Part shown: positions 47,660 through 58,985 of the stretch, piece after piece
Numbering within the stretch: position 1 is the stretch's first letter
Layout of the letters: each line of letters starts with the position of its first letter
Origin: Streptomyces celluloflavus
GTDB taxonomy: Bacteria; Actinomycetota; Actinomycetes; Streptomycetales; Streptomycetaceae
Assembly: GCA_000720995.1 (NCBI GenBank)
Contig: JOEL01000007.1
Location: forward strand, 1-64,000
DNA: 64,000 bases
Direction: 5' to 3'
Notes under the pieces: generated by a model
Database searches by the model: none
What the model was told of the DNA's origin: nothing
What the model saw: the letters and a program-made list of their open reading frames with translations, nothing else
Position numbers and translations under genes: made by a program

Positions 47660-50011
47660 ATGTCGCAGACCGAGAAGTCACCGCCGCAGCCGAGGCGTTC
47701 GGCGCCCCGTCGCGTGCCCCTCACAAAGCCGCGTACGGAATCGCGCCCGGCACCGCGTACGAGAGGCGTCTCTCGCCCGGTATGGCGCCGGGATCTCTCC
47801 GCGTCGGTCGTCATCTTTCTGCTCGCCGTCCCGCTCTCGCTCGGGATCGCCCTCGCCACCGGTGCCCCGCTCCGGGCCGGGCTCGTCGCCGCGGCCGTCG
47901 GCGGGATCGTCGGCGGGCTGCTCGGCGGCGCTCCGCTCCAGGTCAGCGGGGCGGCCACCGGACTCCTGGTCGTCACCGCCGACCTCGTACAGCGCTACGG
48001 CTGGCGCGCCACCTGCGCGATCACGGTCCTGGCCGGTATCACCCAACTCGCCCTGGGAGCGCTGCGGGTGGCCCGCTCCGCGCCGGCCGCCAGCCCCGCG
48101 ATCGTGCACGGCATGCTCGCCGGCATCGGCGTCACCATCGCGGTCGGGCAGCTCCATGTGGTGCTCGGCGGCAGCCCGGACAGCTCCGTGCTCGAGAGTG
48201 TCGCCGCGCCGCCCCGCCAGTTGGAGCATCCGCACGCCGCCGCGGTACTGATCGGCGCCCTCACCGTCGCCGTACTGACCGGCTGGCGCCATCTGCCGGG
48301 CCGCGCCGGGCGCCTGCTGCGGACGGTCCCGGCCCCCCTGGCCGCCGTCCTCGCCGCGACGGCCGTCAGCGCGGGCGCGGCGGTGCCGCGCGTCGCGCTG
48401 CCGCCCTGGCAGGCGCCGGAACTGCCCGCGCTGCCGGACGCCTCGGCGCCGGCCCTCGCCGCCGCGGTGCTGACCGTCACCCTCGTCGCCGGCCTGGAGT
48501 CGCTGCTGTCGGCGGTGGCGGTGGACCGGCTCGCCGCCGAGCGGCCGGACGCTCCGGCCGGCCGGGCGGACCTCGACCGCGAACTGGCCGGCCAGGGCGT
48601 GTCCAACATCGTGTCCGGGCTGCTGGGCGGCCTGCCGGTCTCCGGCAGCGCGCTGCGCGGTTCGGCGAATGTGCGGGCCGGGGCGGTCACCCGGCGCGCC
48701 ACCGTGCTGCACGGCGCATGGGTGCTGCTCTGCGCCGGGCTGCTGGCCGGGATGCTGGAGCTGATCCCGCTGGCCGCGCTCGCCGCACTGGTGATGGCCG
48801 TCGGCGTACGGATGGTGAGCTTCGCGCACATCCGGCACGTCCAGCAGCACCGTGAATTCCCGGTGTACGCCGCCACCTTGGGCGGGGTCGTCGTCTTCGG
48901 TGCCCTCCAGGGTGTCGTGACCGGCATCGCGGTCGCGGTCTTCCTGGCGCTGCGCCGGCTGACGCACACCCGGGTCACCGTCACCGAGGAGTCCGACGGC
49001 CACCGGGTGCGCGTCAGTGGGCAGTTGACGTTTCTGGCGGTGCGACGGCTGACCCGGGCGCTGGCGCTGGTGCCGGAACGGTCCGATGTCGTCGTCGAGT
49101 TGTGCGGTTCGTTCATGGATCACGCCGCCTACGAGGCGCTCCGGTCCTGGTCGGCCGGGTACCGGGCGCGCGGCGGCCGGGTGACGCTGGGCGGCCGTTC
49201 GGGCCGGCCGATCATCGAACCGGCCGATCCCCCCGTCTGCCTGCCGTGGACACCGTGGCGCAATCACCACGGCGCCGACCCCACCCCGGCCCTCGCCGCC
49301 GCGCCCGAGAGCAGCGGCAGCCAACTGCTCGGCGGGGTGAGCGCGTTCCAGCGTCACACCGCCCCGCTGGTCCGCGAGGAACTGGCCCGGCTGGCGCGCG
49401 AGGGCCAGCGGCCCACCCAGCTCTTTCTCACCTGCGCCGACTCCCGGCTGGTCACGAGCATGATCACGTCCAGTGGTCCGGGCGATCTCTTCACCGTCCG
49501 CAATGTCGGCAATATGATGCCGCCGCCCGGTTCGGACGCCTCCTGCGACTCCGTCGGCGCGGCGGTCGAGTACGCGGTGGAGGTGCTGAGGGTCGGTTCG
49601 ATCACGGTGTGCGGCCATTCGGGGTGCGGCGCGATGCAGGTGCTGCTCGGCTCCGCGGCGACCGGCGCCGACCCGGGCGCACCGGCCACCGCCACCCCGC
49701 TCGCCCGCTGGCTGCGGCACGGCCGGCCGAGTCTGGCCCGTATGCAGCGGATCGGGCGGCTGGGACGGGGCGAGGTCGCCCTCGCCGAGCGGCCGGTGAC
49801 CGACGACCACGAGCGGCTCGCACTCGTCAACGTCATGCAGCAGCTCGACCACTTGAGGGCGCACGCCTGCGTGGCCCGCCGGGTCGCCGAGGGTTCCCTC
49901 ACGCTGCACGGCATGTACTTCCACGTCGCGGAGGCCCAGGCGTACGTGCTGGACGAGAGCACCGGCCGGTTCTCCGCGGTCCGCGCCGAGTCCGCACCGG
50001 TGACCGCCTGA
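47660..50011 (+). CDS. SulP-type anion permease fused to beta-carbonic anhydrase
   Basis: A 783-residue fusion started at ATG with CCGGAGGAGA upstream. Residues about 45-450 are a SulP permease with 10 or more hydrophobic helices. Residues about 455-520 are a short STAS domain (VRVSGQLTFLAVRRLTRAL, VVVELCGSFMDHAAYEAL). Residues about 555-780 are a beta-carbonic anhydrase with the zinc site TCADSRLV (Cys, Asp), HSGCGAM (His, Cys). Such fusions are thought to take up bicarbonate, or another anion, and interconvert it with CO2 at the membrane. The gene is monocistronic. The substrate is inferred from the fused enzyme only. Confidence 0.93.
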   Translation: MSQTEKSPPQPRRSAPRRVPLTKPRTESRPAPRTRGVSRPVWRRDLSASVVIFLLAVPLSLGIALATGAPLRAGLVAAAVGGIVGGLLGGAPLQVSGAATGLLVVTADLVQRYGWRATCAITVLAGITQLALGALRVARSAPAASPAIVHGMLAGIGVTIAVGQLHVVLGGSPDSSVLESVAAPPRQLEHPHAAAVLIGALTVAVLTGWRHLPGRAGRLLRTVPAPLAAVLAATAVSAGAAVPRVALPPWQAPELPALPDASAPALAAAVLTVTLVAGLESLLSAVAVDRLAAERPDAPAGRADLDRELAGQGVSNIVSGLLGGLPVSGSALRGSANVRAGAVTRRATVLHGAWVLLCAGLLAGMLELIPLAALAALVMAVGVRMVSFAHIRHVQQHREFPVYAATLGGVVVFGALQGVVTGIAVAVFLALRRLTHTRVTVTEESDGHRVRVSGQLTFLAVRRLTRALALVPERSDVVVELCGSFMDHAAYEALRSWSAGYRARGGRVTLGGRSGRPIIEPADPPVCLPWTPWRNHHGADPTPALAAAPESSGSQLLGGVSAFQRHTAPLVREELARLAREGQRPTQLFLTCADSRLVTSMITSSGPGDLFTVRNVGNMMPPPGSDASCDSVGAAVEYAVEVLRVGSITVCGHSGCGAMQVLLGSAATGADPGAPATATPLARWLRHGRPSLARMQRIGRLGRGEVALAERPVTDDHERLALVNVMQQLDHLRAHACVARRVAEGSLTLHGMYFHVAEAQAYVLDESTGRFSAVRAESAPVTA

Positions 50012-50126
50012 CCTGCGAATCCAGACAGGTCTACACCAATTTTCCCGGACACCCCTTGTCATGCGTGCCATGGGCTGATGAGCTATGACCTGGGACACAT
50101 GGGATGCCCTGGGAATGGGAGATGTC

Positions 50127-52103
<1,977 letters not shown>

Positions 52104-52119
52104 GCGGGTCCGTACGCGA

Positions 52120-52150
52120 GGGGGCATCGGCCGTTGCGGCCGGTGCCCCC
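52120..52150 (+). terminator. Terminator after acsA
   Basis: A 13-bp stem with one wobble pair (GGGGGCATCGGCC against GGCCGGTGCCCCC) and a 5-nt loop, 17 nt beyond the acsA stop. The rest of the gap to nhaA holds two similar boxes, GTAAAGTTAT and GTAAAGTAAT, about 40 bp apart, possible operator half-sites. Confidence 0.82.
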
Positions 52151-52401
52151 TCCGGCGTTCCCGGCAGCCCAGGCCGGGCGTCCCACCGCGCCCGGCACCC
52201 GGGCTCCCCGCCCGGCCTGTCACCCCAGCGGCCTTGCGCCCGATATGCCCGTAAAGTTATGGGCACCGGATAGCCCCTTGCGCACGCCAGGTAAAGTAAT
52301 CACCGCGTCAATGACACGCTAAGAAACTCTGGGTGCGCCGGGAAGTCTGGTCGGCAACTGCAACAGCCGTACACAGCTGCCGAAGGGCCGGAGGTCACCG
52401 C

Positions 52402-53796
52402 GTGAGCGCGCCCACCAACCGTCGTTCTCTCTTCCTCGGACGGATGTCCCTGCCCGAGCGGACATTCATCGCCGACGCACTACGCGCCGAAACCGTCGGC
52501 GGGGTCCTTCTCCTCATCGCCGCAGTCGTGGCCCTGATCTGGGCAAACACCTTCTCCGGCAGCTACGAGGCGATACGCGGCTTCCACCTCGGCCCCGCCT
52601 CCGTGGGGCTGGACCTCTCCGTGCAGCACTGGGCCGCCAACGGCCTGCTGGCCGTCTTCTTCTTCGTCGCCGGCATCGAGCTCAAGCGCGAACTGGTCGC
52701 CGGCGAGCTGCGCGACCCCAAGGCCGCCGCCCTCCCGGTGATCGCCGCGATCTGCGGTATGGCGATGCCCGCGCTCGTCTACGCCGCCGTCAACACCTTC
52801 GGCGGCGGCTCGCTCCAGGGCTGGGCGGTCCCCACCGCCACCGATATCGCCTTCGCGCTCGCCGTCCTTGCCGTCATCGGCACCTCGCTGCCGTCCGCGC
52901 TGCGCGCCTTCCTGCTCACGCTCGCGGTCGTCGACGACCTCTTCGCGATACTGATCATCGCGGTCTTCTTCACCTCGAAGATCAATTTCCTGGCGCTCGG
53001 CTTCGCCGTCGTCGGCCTGGTGATCTTCTACGTACTGCTCCGCAAGGGCGTCCGCGGCTGGTACATCTACGTCCCGCTGGCCCTGGTCATCTGGGGCCTG
53101 ATGGAGAACAGCGGGGTGCACGCCACGATCGCGGGCGTCGCGATGGGCCTGATGCTCCGCTGCACCCGCCGCGACGGCGAGGCGCACTCCCCCGGCGAGC
53201 ACATCGAGCACCTGGTCCGCCCGCTCTCGGCCGGCCTCGCGGTGCCGCTGTTCGCCCTCTTCTCCGCGGGCGTCTCCATATCCGACGGCGCGGTGCACGA
53301 CGTCTTCACCCGGCCCGAGACGCTCGGCGTCGTCCTCGGCCTGATCGTCGGCAAGGCCCTGGGCATCTTCGGCGGTACCTGGTTCACCGCCCGCTTCACC
53401 AGGGCGAAGCTCAACCCCGACCTCCGCTGGCCGGACGTCTTCGCCGTCGCCTCACTGGCCGGCATAGGTTTCACCGTCTCGCTGCTCATCGGCGAACTGG
53501 CCTTCTCCGACGATCCGGCACTGGCCGACGAGATCAAGGCGTCGGTGCTGCTCGGCTCGCTGATCGCCGCGGTGTTCGCCGGGATCCTCCTCAAGATCCG
53601 CAACACCAAGTACAAGAGGCTCTGCGAGGACGAGGAGCGGGACGAGGACCTGGACGGCATCCCCGACATCTACGAACTCGACAAGCCGGAGTACCACCTG
53701 CGGATGGCCGCGATCCTCGAAGCGAAGGCCGCCGAACACCGGCGCCTTGCCGAAGTGGCCTCCAGCACCCATGCCGGGGACGATGGTCCGGCATGA
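52402..53796 (+). CDS. nhaA: Na+/H+ antiporter NhaA
   Basis: A 464-residue membrane antiporter that exports Na+ or Li+ in exchange for protons. Around 12 hydrophobic segments are present, with family motifs ADALRAETVGGVLLLIAA, VFFFVAGIELKRELVAG, PTATDIAFALAVLAVIG (TDIAFA) and LAVVDDLFAILIIA, which carries the paired Asp of the ion site. The C-terminal 65 residues form a charged cytoplasmic tail (EDEERDEDLDGIPDIYELD). The GTG start has GGAGGTCACC upstream. The next gene follows after 43 bp on the same strand. Confidence 0.95.
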   Translation: MSAPTNRRSLFLGRMSLPERTFIADALRAETVGGVLLLIAAVVALIWANTFSGSYEAIRGFHLGPASVGLDLSVQHWAANGLLAVFFFVAGIELKRELVAGELRDPKAAALPVIAAICGMAMPALVYAAVNTFGGGSLQGWAVPTATDIAFALAVLAVIGTSLPSALRAFLLTLAVVDDLFAILIIAVFFTSKINFLALGFAVVGLVIFYVLLRKGVRGWYIYVPLALVIWGLMENSGVHATIAGVAMGLMLRCTRRDGEAHSPGEHIEHLVRPLSAGLAVPLFALFSAGVSISDGAVHDVFTRPETLGVVLGLIVGKALGIFGGTWFTARFTRAKLNPDLRWPDVFAVASLAGIGFTVSLLIGELAFSDDPALADEIKASVLLGSLIAAVFAGILLKIRNTKYKRLCEDEERDEDLDGIPDIYELDKPEYHLRMAAILEAKAAEHRRLAEVASSTHAGDDGPA

Positions 53797-53839
53797 TCTG
53801 AGAGGCTTTGCATCCGGTGAAGAGATGAGGGAGACGGCG

Positions 53840-54298
53840 ATGAGCACAGCCGACGACGGCGCGGACCGCAGCCTCGGGCAGCTGGTGGCTTCGGCCACCG
53901 CCGAGATGTCCGCGCTGGTGCACGACGAGATCGCGCTGGCCAAGGCGGAGATCCGCAAGGACGCCAAGCGGGCGGGTATCGGCAGCGCCGCCTTCATCGT
54001 GGCCGGGGTGCTGGGGATGTTCGCACTGCCGGTGCTGAGCTTCGCGGCGGCGTACGGCATCCACAATCTCGGGCTCGGGCTCGCCTGGTCCTTCCTCATC
54101 GTGGGCGGCGCCTTCCTGGTGATCGCCGCGGTACTGGTGCTCATCGCGCTCGCCAAGCTCAAGAAGATCAAGAAGCCGGAGAAGACCATCAGCTCCGCCA
54201 AGGAGACGGCCGCCGTGCTCCAGAAGGCCAGGCCGCACCCGCGGGCGGAGCCCGTGGACCACCCGGTCCTGGAGTCTGTGACACGCTCGTCGGTATGA
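53840..54298 (+). CDS. Phage-holin-family (DUF1469) membrane protein
   Basis: A 152-residue protein: an N-terminal amphipathic helix (LGQLVASATAEMSALVHDEI and KAEIRKDAKRAG), two hydrophobic helices (about 50-73 and 79-105), then a basic stretch (KLKKIKKPEKT). This layout matches the holin_3_6/DUF1469 superfamily found in many actinobacterial chromosomes, which is not evidence of a prophage. GAGGGAGA lies before the ATG. The stop overlaps the start of the hydrolase gene by 4 bp (ATGA), so the two are co-translated. Confidence 0.88.
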   Translation: MSTADDGADRSLGQLVASATAEMSALVHDEIALAKAEIRKDAKRAGIGSAAFIVAGVLGMFALPVLSFAAAYGIHNLGLGLAWSFLIVGGAFLVIAAVLVLIALAKLKKIKKPEKTISSAKETAAVLQKARPHPRAEPVDHPVLESVTRSSV

Positions 54299-55221
54299 CA
54301 GTCCCCGACAGCACCGCCTCGGTCGTACGGATCGACGGCCCCTGGTCGCATCGGGACGTCGCGGCGAACGGCGCGCGCTTCCACATCGCCGAGATGGGCG
54401 ACGGCCCGCTGGTGCTGCTGCTGCACGGCTTCCCGCAGTTCTGGTGGACCTGGCGCCACCAGCTGCCCGCGCTCGCCGACGCCGGCTTCCGCGCGGTCGC
54501 GATGGACCTGCGGGGCGTCGGCGGCAGCGACCGCACCCCGCGCGGCTACGACCCGGCGAACCTCGCCCTCGACATCACCGGCGTCATACGCTCCCTGGGC
54601 GAGCCGGACGCGGCACTCGTCGGGCACGATCTGGGCGGCTATCTCGCCTGGACGGCGGCGGTGATGCGGCCGAAGCTGGTGCGCCGACTGGCGGTGTCCT
54701 CGATGCCGCACCCACGGCGCTGGCGCTCGGCGATGCTCGCCGACGTCAAACAGAGCGTGCAGAGCTCGCACGTCTGGAACTTCCAGCGGCCCTGGCTGCC
54801 GGAGCGCCGGCTGACGGCGGACGACGCGGCGCTGGTGGGGCGGATGATCCGCGACTGGTCGGGGCCGCAGCTGCCGGACGACGACGCGATCGAGGTCTAC
54901 CGGCGCGCGATGAGCATCCCCTCCACGGCGCACTGCTCGATCGAGCCATACCGCTGGATGGTCCGGTCGATGGCCCGTCCCGACGGCATCCAGTTCAACC
55001 GGCGGATGAAGATGCCGGTGCGGGTGCCGACGCTGCATCTGCACGGCTCGCTCGACCCGGTCATGCGCACCCGCAGCGCGGCCGGCTCCGGTGAGTACGT
55101 CGAGGCCCCGTACCGCTGGCGCCTGTTCGACGGACTCGGCCACTTCCCGCACGAGGAAGATCCGGAGGCGTTCTCCGCCGAGCTCGTCAACTGGCTCAAG
55201 GACCCCGAACCGGACCGGTGA
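54295..55221 (+). CDS. Alpha/beta hydrolase, epoxide-hydrolase-like
   Basis: A 308-residue soluble hydrolase. The oxyanion region is LLHGFPQFWWTWRHQ; the nucleophile elbow is LVGHDLGGYLAW, with Asp as nucleophile as in epoxide hydrolases and haloalkane dehalogenases; the catalytic His is in DGLGHFPHEEDPE and the acid likely in LHGSLDPVM. A cap domain lies at about 140-225. The substrate is unknown; the HGFPQFW motif is typical of epoxide hydrolases. It is translationally coupled to the membrane protein upstream. Confidence 0.9.
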   Translation: MTVPDSTASVVRIDGPWSHRDVAANGARFHIAEMGDGPLVLLLHGFPQFWWTWRHQLPALADAGFRAVAMDLRGVGGSDRTPRGYDPANLALDITGVIRSLGEPDAALVGHDLGGYLAWTAAVMRPKLVRRLAVSSMPHPRRWRSAMLADVKQSVQSSHVWNFQRPWLPERRLTADDAALVGRMIRDWSGPQLPDDDAIEVYRRAMSIPSTAHCSIEPYRWMVRSMARPDGIQFNRRMKMPVRVPTLHLHGSLDPVMRTRSAAGSGEYVEAPYRWRLFDGLGHFPHEEDPEAFSAELVNWLKDPEPDR

Positions 55222-55258
55222 GCCCGGCGGGCCGGCGGCCTTGGGTGATGCTCCGAAC

Positions 55259-55304
55259 GTTCGTCTGACGAACAGCCAATTGCCTGGCGCATAGGCCAAT
55301 TGGC
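55259..55304. promoter_or_regulatory. Two adjacent inverted repeats, possible operators
   Basis: GTTCGTCTGACGAAC is a 6+6 bp palindrome with a 3-bp spacer. It is followed at 55275-55304 by a second, imperfect inverted repeat with GCCAATTG at one end and CCAATTGGC at the other. Both lie upstream of the small 55353 frame. They resemble regulator-binding sites, but no regulator gene is adjacent. Confidence 0.35.
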
Positions 55305-55352
55305 GGCTCCCGAGGCGGTTACGGACCTTGGGCCACGGGCAGAGTCGAGGGT

Positions 55353-55550
55353 ATGGGCTGGACGCACGACTACCGTGACGTGGCACGCAACCGCCGCAGC
55401 AGTGCCGCTGCCGTGGGCACTCGGGAGAGGGACACCTCGGACCTCGGGTCCGGCGACTCCCCCGACTCCGCGCACCCGATGGGCATCCCGCGTATCTTGC
55501 GCCGCAGAGCGCGCTGGATGAGCGCGCGCCTGCGCCATCCCCGCGGCTGA
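55353..55550 (+). CDS. Small basic hypothetical protein
   Basis: A 65-residue protein with GAGTCGAGGGT upstream of the ATG. It is hydrophilic, starting MGWTHDYRDVARNRR, with a Ser/Asp-rich middle (SDLGSGDSPDS) and a very basic end (RILRRRARWMSARLRH). There is no domain and no membrane segment. Palindromes upstream suggest a regulated promoter. It could be a small DNA- or RNA-binding protein, but nothing proves expression. Confidence 0.45.
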   Translation: MGWTHDYRDVARNRRSSAAAVGTRERDTSDLGSGDSPDSAHPMGIPRILRRRARWMSARLRHPRG

Positions 55551-55601
55551 TCCGCACGGGCGGCGCGGGCCGGTCTTCGCGACCTCCGCACCGCCCGGCG
55601 C

Positions 55602-56801
55602 TCAGATCGCGCAGCCCTGGGTGTCGACCCGCCGCACGGCTGTCCGCCCCTTGACGATGTCCTGGTGGACCTCGTCGACGGTCAGCGCGTAGCCGGTGTT
55701 GGCGTCGTCCAGGGACTTGGCGAAGACGACTCCGTAGACCTCGCCGTCGGGGGTCAGCAGCGGGCCGCCGGAGTTACCCGGGCGGACGGTGGCGTAGAGG
55801 GAGTAGACGTCGCGGCTGACCGTGCCCCGGCGGTAGATGTCCGGTCCGTTGGGCTGGATACGGCCGCGGATACGGGCGGGGCGGACGTCGTAGCCGCCGT
55901 TCTCCGGGAAGCCGGCGACGATGGCGCCCTTGCCGCTGCCCGCGTCCGTGGCGGCGAACCGCAGCGCCGGGGCGGTCAGCTTGGGCACGTCGAGCACCGC
56001 GATATCGCGCTCCCAGTCGTAGAGCACGACCTTGGCGTCGTAGGTGCGGCCCTCGCCGCCCACCTGGACGGTCGGTTCGTTGACACCGCCGACGACGTGG
56101 GCGTTGGTCATCACACGGTGCGGCGCGAAGACGAAACCGCTGCCTTCGAGGACCTTGCCGCAGCTGGGAGCCGTACCGACGATCTTGACAATGCTGCCCC
56201 TGGCCTGCGCCGCGACCGGGCTGTTGGCCAGCTTGGGGTCGGGCGGCGGCACCGAGGTGATCGGCTCGTTGGAGAACGGCGTGAAGACCTGCGGGAAGCC
56301 GTTCTGCGCGAGGACGGCGGAGAAGTCCGCGAACCAGGTGCCGGCCTGCGGCGGCATCACCCGGGACACGCCCAGCAGCACCTTGGAGTTCCGCACCTCC
56401 TTGCCCAGCGTCGGCAGGGACGTGCCCGCCAGGGCCGAGCCGATCAGCCAGGCGACCAGCAGCATCGCCAGCACGTTGACCAGCGCGCCGCCGGTCGCGT
56501 CCAGCGCGCGCGCCGGTGACCAGGTGATGTGGCGCCGCAGCTTGTTGCCCAGGTGCGTGGTGAGCGCCTGGCCCACGGACGCGCAGACGATCACGATGGC
56601 GACCGCGCCGATGGCCGCGAAGGTACCGGGTGTGGCGTCCTCGGTGACCTTGTTCCAGATCACGGGCAGCAGATAGACCGCGATCAAGCCGCCGCCGAGG
56701 AAGCCGATCACGGACAGGATGCCGACGACGAAACCTTGCCGATAGCCGACGACGGCGAACCACACGGCCGCGAGCAGCAGCAGGATGTCCAGGACGTTCA
56801 C
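55602..56801 (-). CDS. MarP-like membrane serine protease (CvpA + trypsin-like)
   Basis: A protein of about 399 residues. Four hydrophobic helices in the first 130 residues form a CvpA/colicin V-type membrane domain (LDILLLLAAVWFAVVGYRQG). The periplasmic part is a chymotrypsin-fold protease with the triad His in MTNAHVVGG, Asp in WERDIAVLDV and Ser in RPGNSGGPLL. The CGKVLEGSGFVF motif and the final Cys (TQGCAI) fit the disulfide of mycobacterial MarP, which protects against acid and oxidative stress. The start may be GTG 56801 or GTG 56810. It lies immediately downstream of the Nudix gene, probably in one operon. Confidence 0.92.
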   Translation of the reverse strand: MNVLDILLLLAAVWFAVVGYRQGFVVGILSVIGFLGGGLIAVYLLPVIWNKVTEDATPGTFAAIGAVAIVIVCASVGQALTTHLGNKLRRHITWSPARALDATGGALVNVLAMLLVAWLIGSALAGTSLPTLGKEVRNSKVLLGVSRVMPPQAGTWFADFSAVLAQNGFPQVFTPFSNEPITSVPPPDPKLANSPVAAQARGSIVKIVGTAPSCGKVLEGSGFVFAPHRVMTNAHVVGGVNEPTVQVGGEGRTYDAKVVLYDWERDIAVLDVPKLTAPALRFAATDAGSGKGAIVAGFPENGGYDVRPARIRGRIQPNGPDIYRRGTVSRDVYSLYATVRPGNSGGPLLTPDGEVYGVVFAKSLDDANTGYALTVDEVHQDIVKGRTAVRRVDTQGCAI

Positions 56802-56814
56802 GATCGACACGCTC

Positions 56815-57552
56815 TCACGACCGCCAGTCGAGCGGGACCTGCTTGGCGCGGTCCCATGGAATCTCCCACCCCGCGTAGTGCAGGATCCGGTCGATCACGC
56901 CGGCCGTGAAACCCCAGACCAGGGCATCCTCGACCAGAAAAGCTGGCCCGACGTGGCCGCTGGGGTGACGGGTGGTCACTCGGTGAGCGGGATCCGTGAG
57001 ATCCGCCACGGAAACCGTGAACACCCGGGCGGTCTCCGCCTCGTCGACCGCGCCCACCGTGCTGGGCTCGCGCCACCAGCCCAGTACGGGCGTCACCACG
57101 AAGCCGCTGACGGGGATGTAGAGCCGCGGCAGCACACCGAAGACCTGGACACCGGACGGATCGAGCCCGGTCTCCTCCTGGGCCTCGCGCAGCGCCGCCC
57201 GCACCGGGCCGCCGGCTTCGGGGTCGCCGTCCTCCGGGTCGAGGGCGCCGCCGGGGAAGGAGGGCTGGCCGGCGTGCGAACGCAGGGTGCCGGCGCGCTC
57301 CATGAGGAGCAGCTCGGGGCCGCGCGCACCATGGCCGAAAAGGATCAGCACCGCGGACTGCCGGCCGCCGCTCTCGGGCGGCAGGAAGCGGCTGAGCTGG
57401 CGCGGTTCGATGGTGGCGGCCGCGCGGGCCACCGGCGCCAGCCACTCGGGCAGGCCCTCGGCCGTCACGGCCACCCGGCCGGACGCCGCGGCGAGCGCGG
57501 CCGCACCGCGCTCCTGCGCCGGTTCGCCGTACTGCTCCCGTGCACTCGTCAT
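56815..57552 (-). CDS. Nudix hydrolase, CoA-pyrophosphatase type
   Basis: A 245-residue enzyme with a Nudix box starting GGALDPEDGD and ending AQEETGLD. The segment LRSHAGQPSFPGGA just before the box is the UPF0035 signature of CoA/acyl-CoA pyrophosphatases. VTPVLGWW and FLVEDALVWGFTAGVIDRIL are also shared with that group. It would hydrolyse CoA derivatives to 3',5'-ADP and phosphopantetheine. It lies just downstream of the endonuclease III gene and upstream of the MarP-like gene. Confidence 0.92.
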   Translation of the reverse strand: MTSAREQYGEPAQERGAAALAAASGRVAVTAEGLPEWLAPVARAAATIEPRQLSRFLPPESGGRQSAVLILFGHGARGPELLLMERAGTLRSHAGQPSFPGGALDPEDGDPEAGGPVRAALREAQEETGLDPSGVQVFGVLPRLYIPVSGFVVTPVLGWWREPSTVGAVDEAETARVFTVSVADLTDPAHRVTTRHPSGHVGPAFLVEDALVWGFTAGVIDRILHYAGWEIPWDRAKQVPLDWRS

Positions 57553-57625
57553 ACGCGCCCCCTCAGGTCCTGGCTTCGGTGGTCGACCGCTTCGGCCGGC
57601 GCTCCCGCGATCACCGCGGGAGCCG

Positions 57626-58759
57626 TCATCGGGCCGCCAGCGGGGCCGCGGGCCAGCCCGGATAGTCGGCCGGCGGCCGCAGCCGCTGGCCCGGCTGGCC
57701 GCCCATCTCGTACTTCAACAGCTTCTTCGCCTTCTCCGGGTCCGTCTCGCCCTCGCCGTACGAGGGGCAGAGCGGCGCGATCGGGCAGGCGCCGCAGGCG
57801 GGCTTGCGGGAGTGGCAGACGCGGCGGCCGTGGAAGACGACGCGGTGCGAGAGCATCGTCCACTCGCTCTTGGGGAAGATCTCGGCGACGTCCGCCTCGA
57901 CCTTCTCCGGGTCCTCCTGGGTGGTCCAGCCGAAGCGGCGGGCCAGGCGGCCGAAGTGGGTGTCCACGGTGATGCCCGGGACGCCGAAGGCGTTGCCCAG
58001 CACCACATTGGCGGTCTTGCGGCCGACGCCGGGCAGCGAGACGAGATCCTCCAGCCGGCCCGGCACCTCGCCGCCGAACCGGTCGCGCAGCGCCGCGGAC
58101 AGGCCGAGCAGCGACTTCGTCTTGGCACGGAAGAAACCGGCCGGCCGGATCAGCTCTTCCAGTCGCTCCGGATCCATCGCCGCCATGTCCTCCGGCGTCG
58201 GGCAGAGCGCGAACAGGGCAGGAGTGGTCTGGTTGACCCGCAGGTCGGTGGTCTGCGCGGAGAGCACCGTCGCGACCAGCAGTTCGAAGGGGTTGGTGAA
58301 GTCCAGCTCCGGGTGGGCGTACGGATACACCTCGGCCAGCTCGCGGTTGATCCGGCGGGCCCGCCGGATCATGGCGGCCCGCGACTCGGGCTTGCGCGCG
58401 GGGGCCTTGGCGGCGGGAGTCTTCGCGGCGGCGGCCTTCGCGGACTTCGGCGCGGCGGCGGTGGTCTTCGTGGCTGTCCGCTTGGCGGTGGTGGTCTTCA
58501 CGGCCGTCCGCTTGACGGCGGTCTTCTTGGGCGCGGCGGCCTTCTTCCCCGCCGGTGCTTTCACGGAGGTCTTCGCCGGCGCCTGCGCGGCCGTCTCCCC
58601 CGCAGCCGCCTTCCCCACCGTCGACCGCGACGCGCCGGATCCGCGTCCCGCCGGTTTCCGGCCGGACGTCACCCTGGAGGACGATTTATCGCTTTTGCCC
58701 GTATTCAGAGCCTCGACGGACGGCTGTTCGCCCACAGCGGAATCACGCTCTGCATTCAC
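57626..58759 (-). CDS. nth: Endonuclease III with Lys/Ala-rich N-terminal extension
   Basis: A 377-residue base-excision DNA glycosylase/AP lyase for oxidised pyrimidines. The catalytic domain occupies residues about 125-350: helix-hairpin-helix [14 protein letters not shown] with the catalytic Lys, then [14 protein letters not shown] with the catalytic Asp, and a 4Fe-4S loop [17 protein letters not shown] (C-x6-C-x2-C-x5-C). The first about 125 residues are a histone H1-like Lys/Ala/Thr region with [15 protein letters not shown] units, much longer than in most homologues. I chose GTG 58759 because AAGGGGG precedes it; an ATG at 58852 is in frame upstream. It diverges from crp. Confidence 0.93.
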   Translation of the reverse strand: MNAERDSAVGEQPSVEALNTGKSDKSSSRVTSGRKPAGRGSGASRSTVGKAAAGETAAQAPAKTSVKAPAGKKAAAPKKTAVKRTAVKTTTAKRTATKTTAAAPKSAKAAAAKTPAAKAPARKPESRAAMIRRARRINRELAEVYPYAHPELDFTNPFELLVATVLSAQTTDLRVNQTTPALFALCPTPEDMAAMDPERLEELIRPAGFFRAKTKSLLGLSAALRDRFGGEVPGRLEDLVSLPGVGRKTANVVLGNAFGVPGITVDTHFGRLARRFGWTTQEDPEKVEADVAEIFPKSEWTMLSHRVVFHGRRVCHSRKPACGACPIAPLCPSYGEGETDPEKAKKLLKYEMGGQPGQRLRPPADYPGWPAAPLAAR

Positions 58760-58985
58760 TCGTCCAACCCCCTTGTCCTGTGCTCTCACCGGCGTGTTGG
58801 ACACCCGGCCAGAGTAAGGCCACCCACTGACATCCGACTCGATCACCGTCATTCCTCACCCCAATCGGCCCCCTGCCGTATGGCTTGGGCCACGGGTCCG
58901 GCATCCTTGTGATTGATCGCACTGTTTTGCATTCCGGCATGATGGGGACCACAGCCCCCGGAGCATGTCGACAAGGAGAGAACTC

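Noticed and set aside
53840..54298. Prophage holin
   Set aside because: The DUF1469/holin_3_6 family is widespread in actinobacterial chromosomes, and no other phage genes are near.
57549..57863. Minus-strand 104-codon frame overlapping the 3' end of nth
   Set aside because: It is an out-of-frame shadow, Arg/Pro-rich, with no ribosome binding site.
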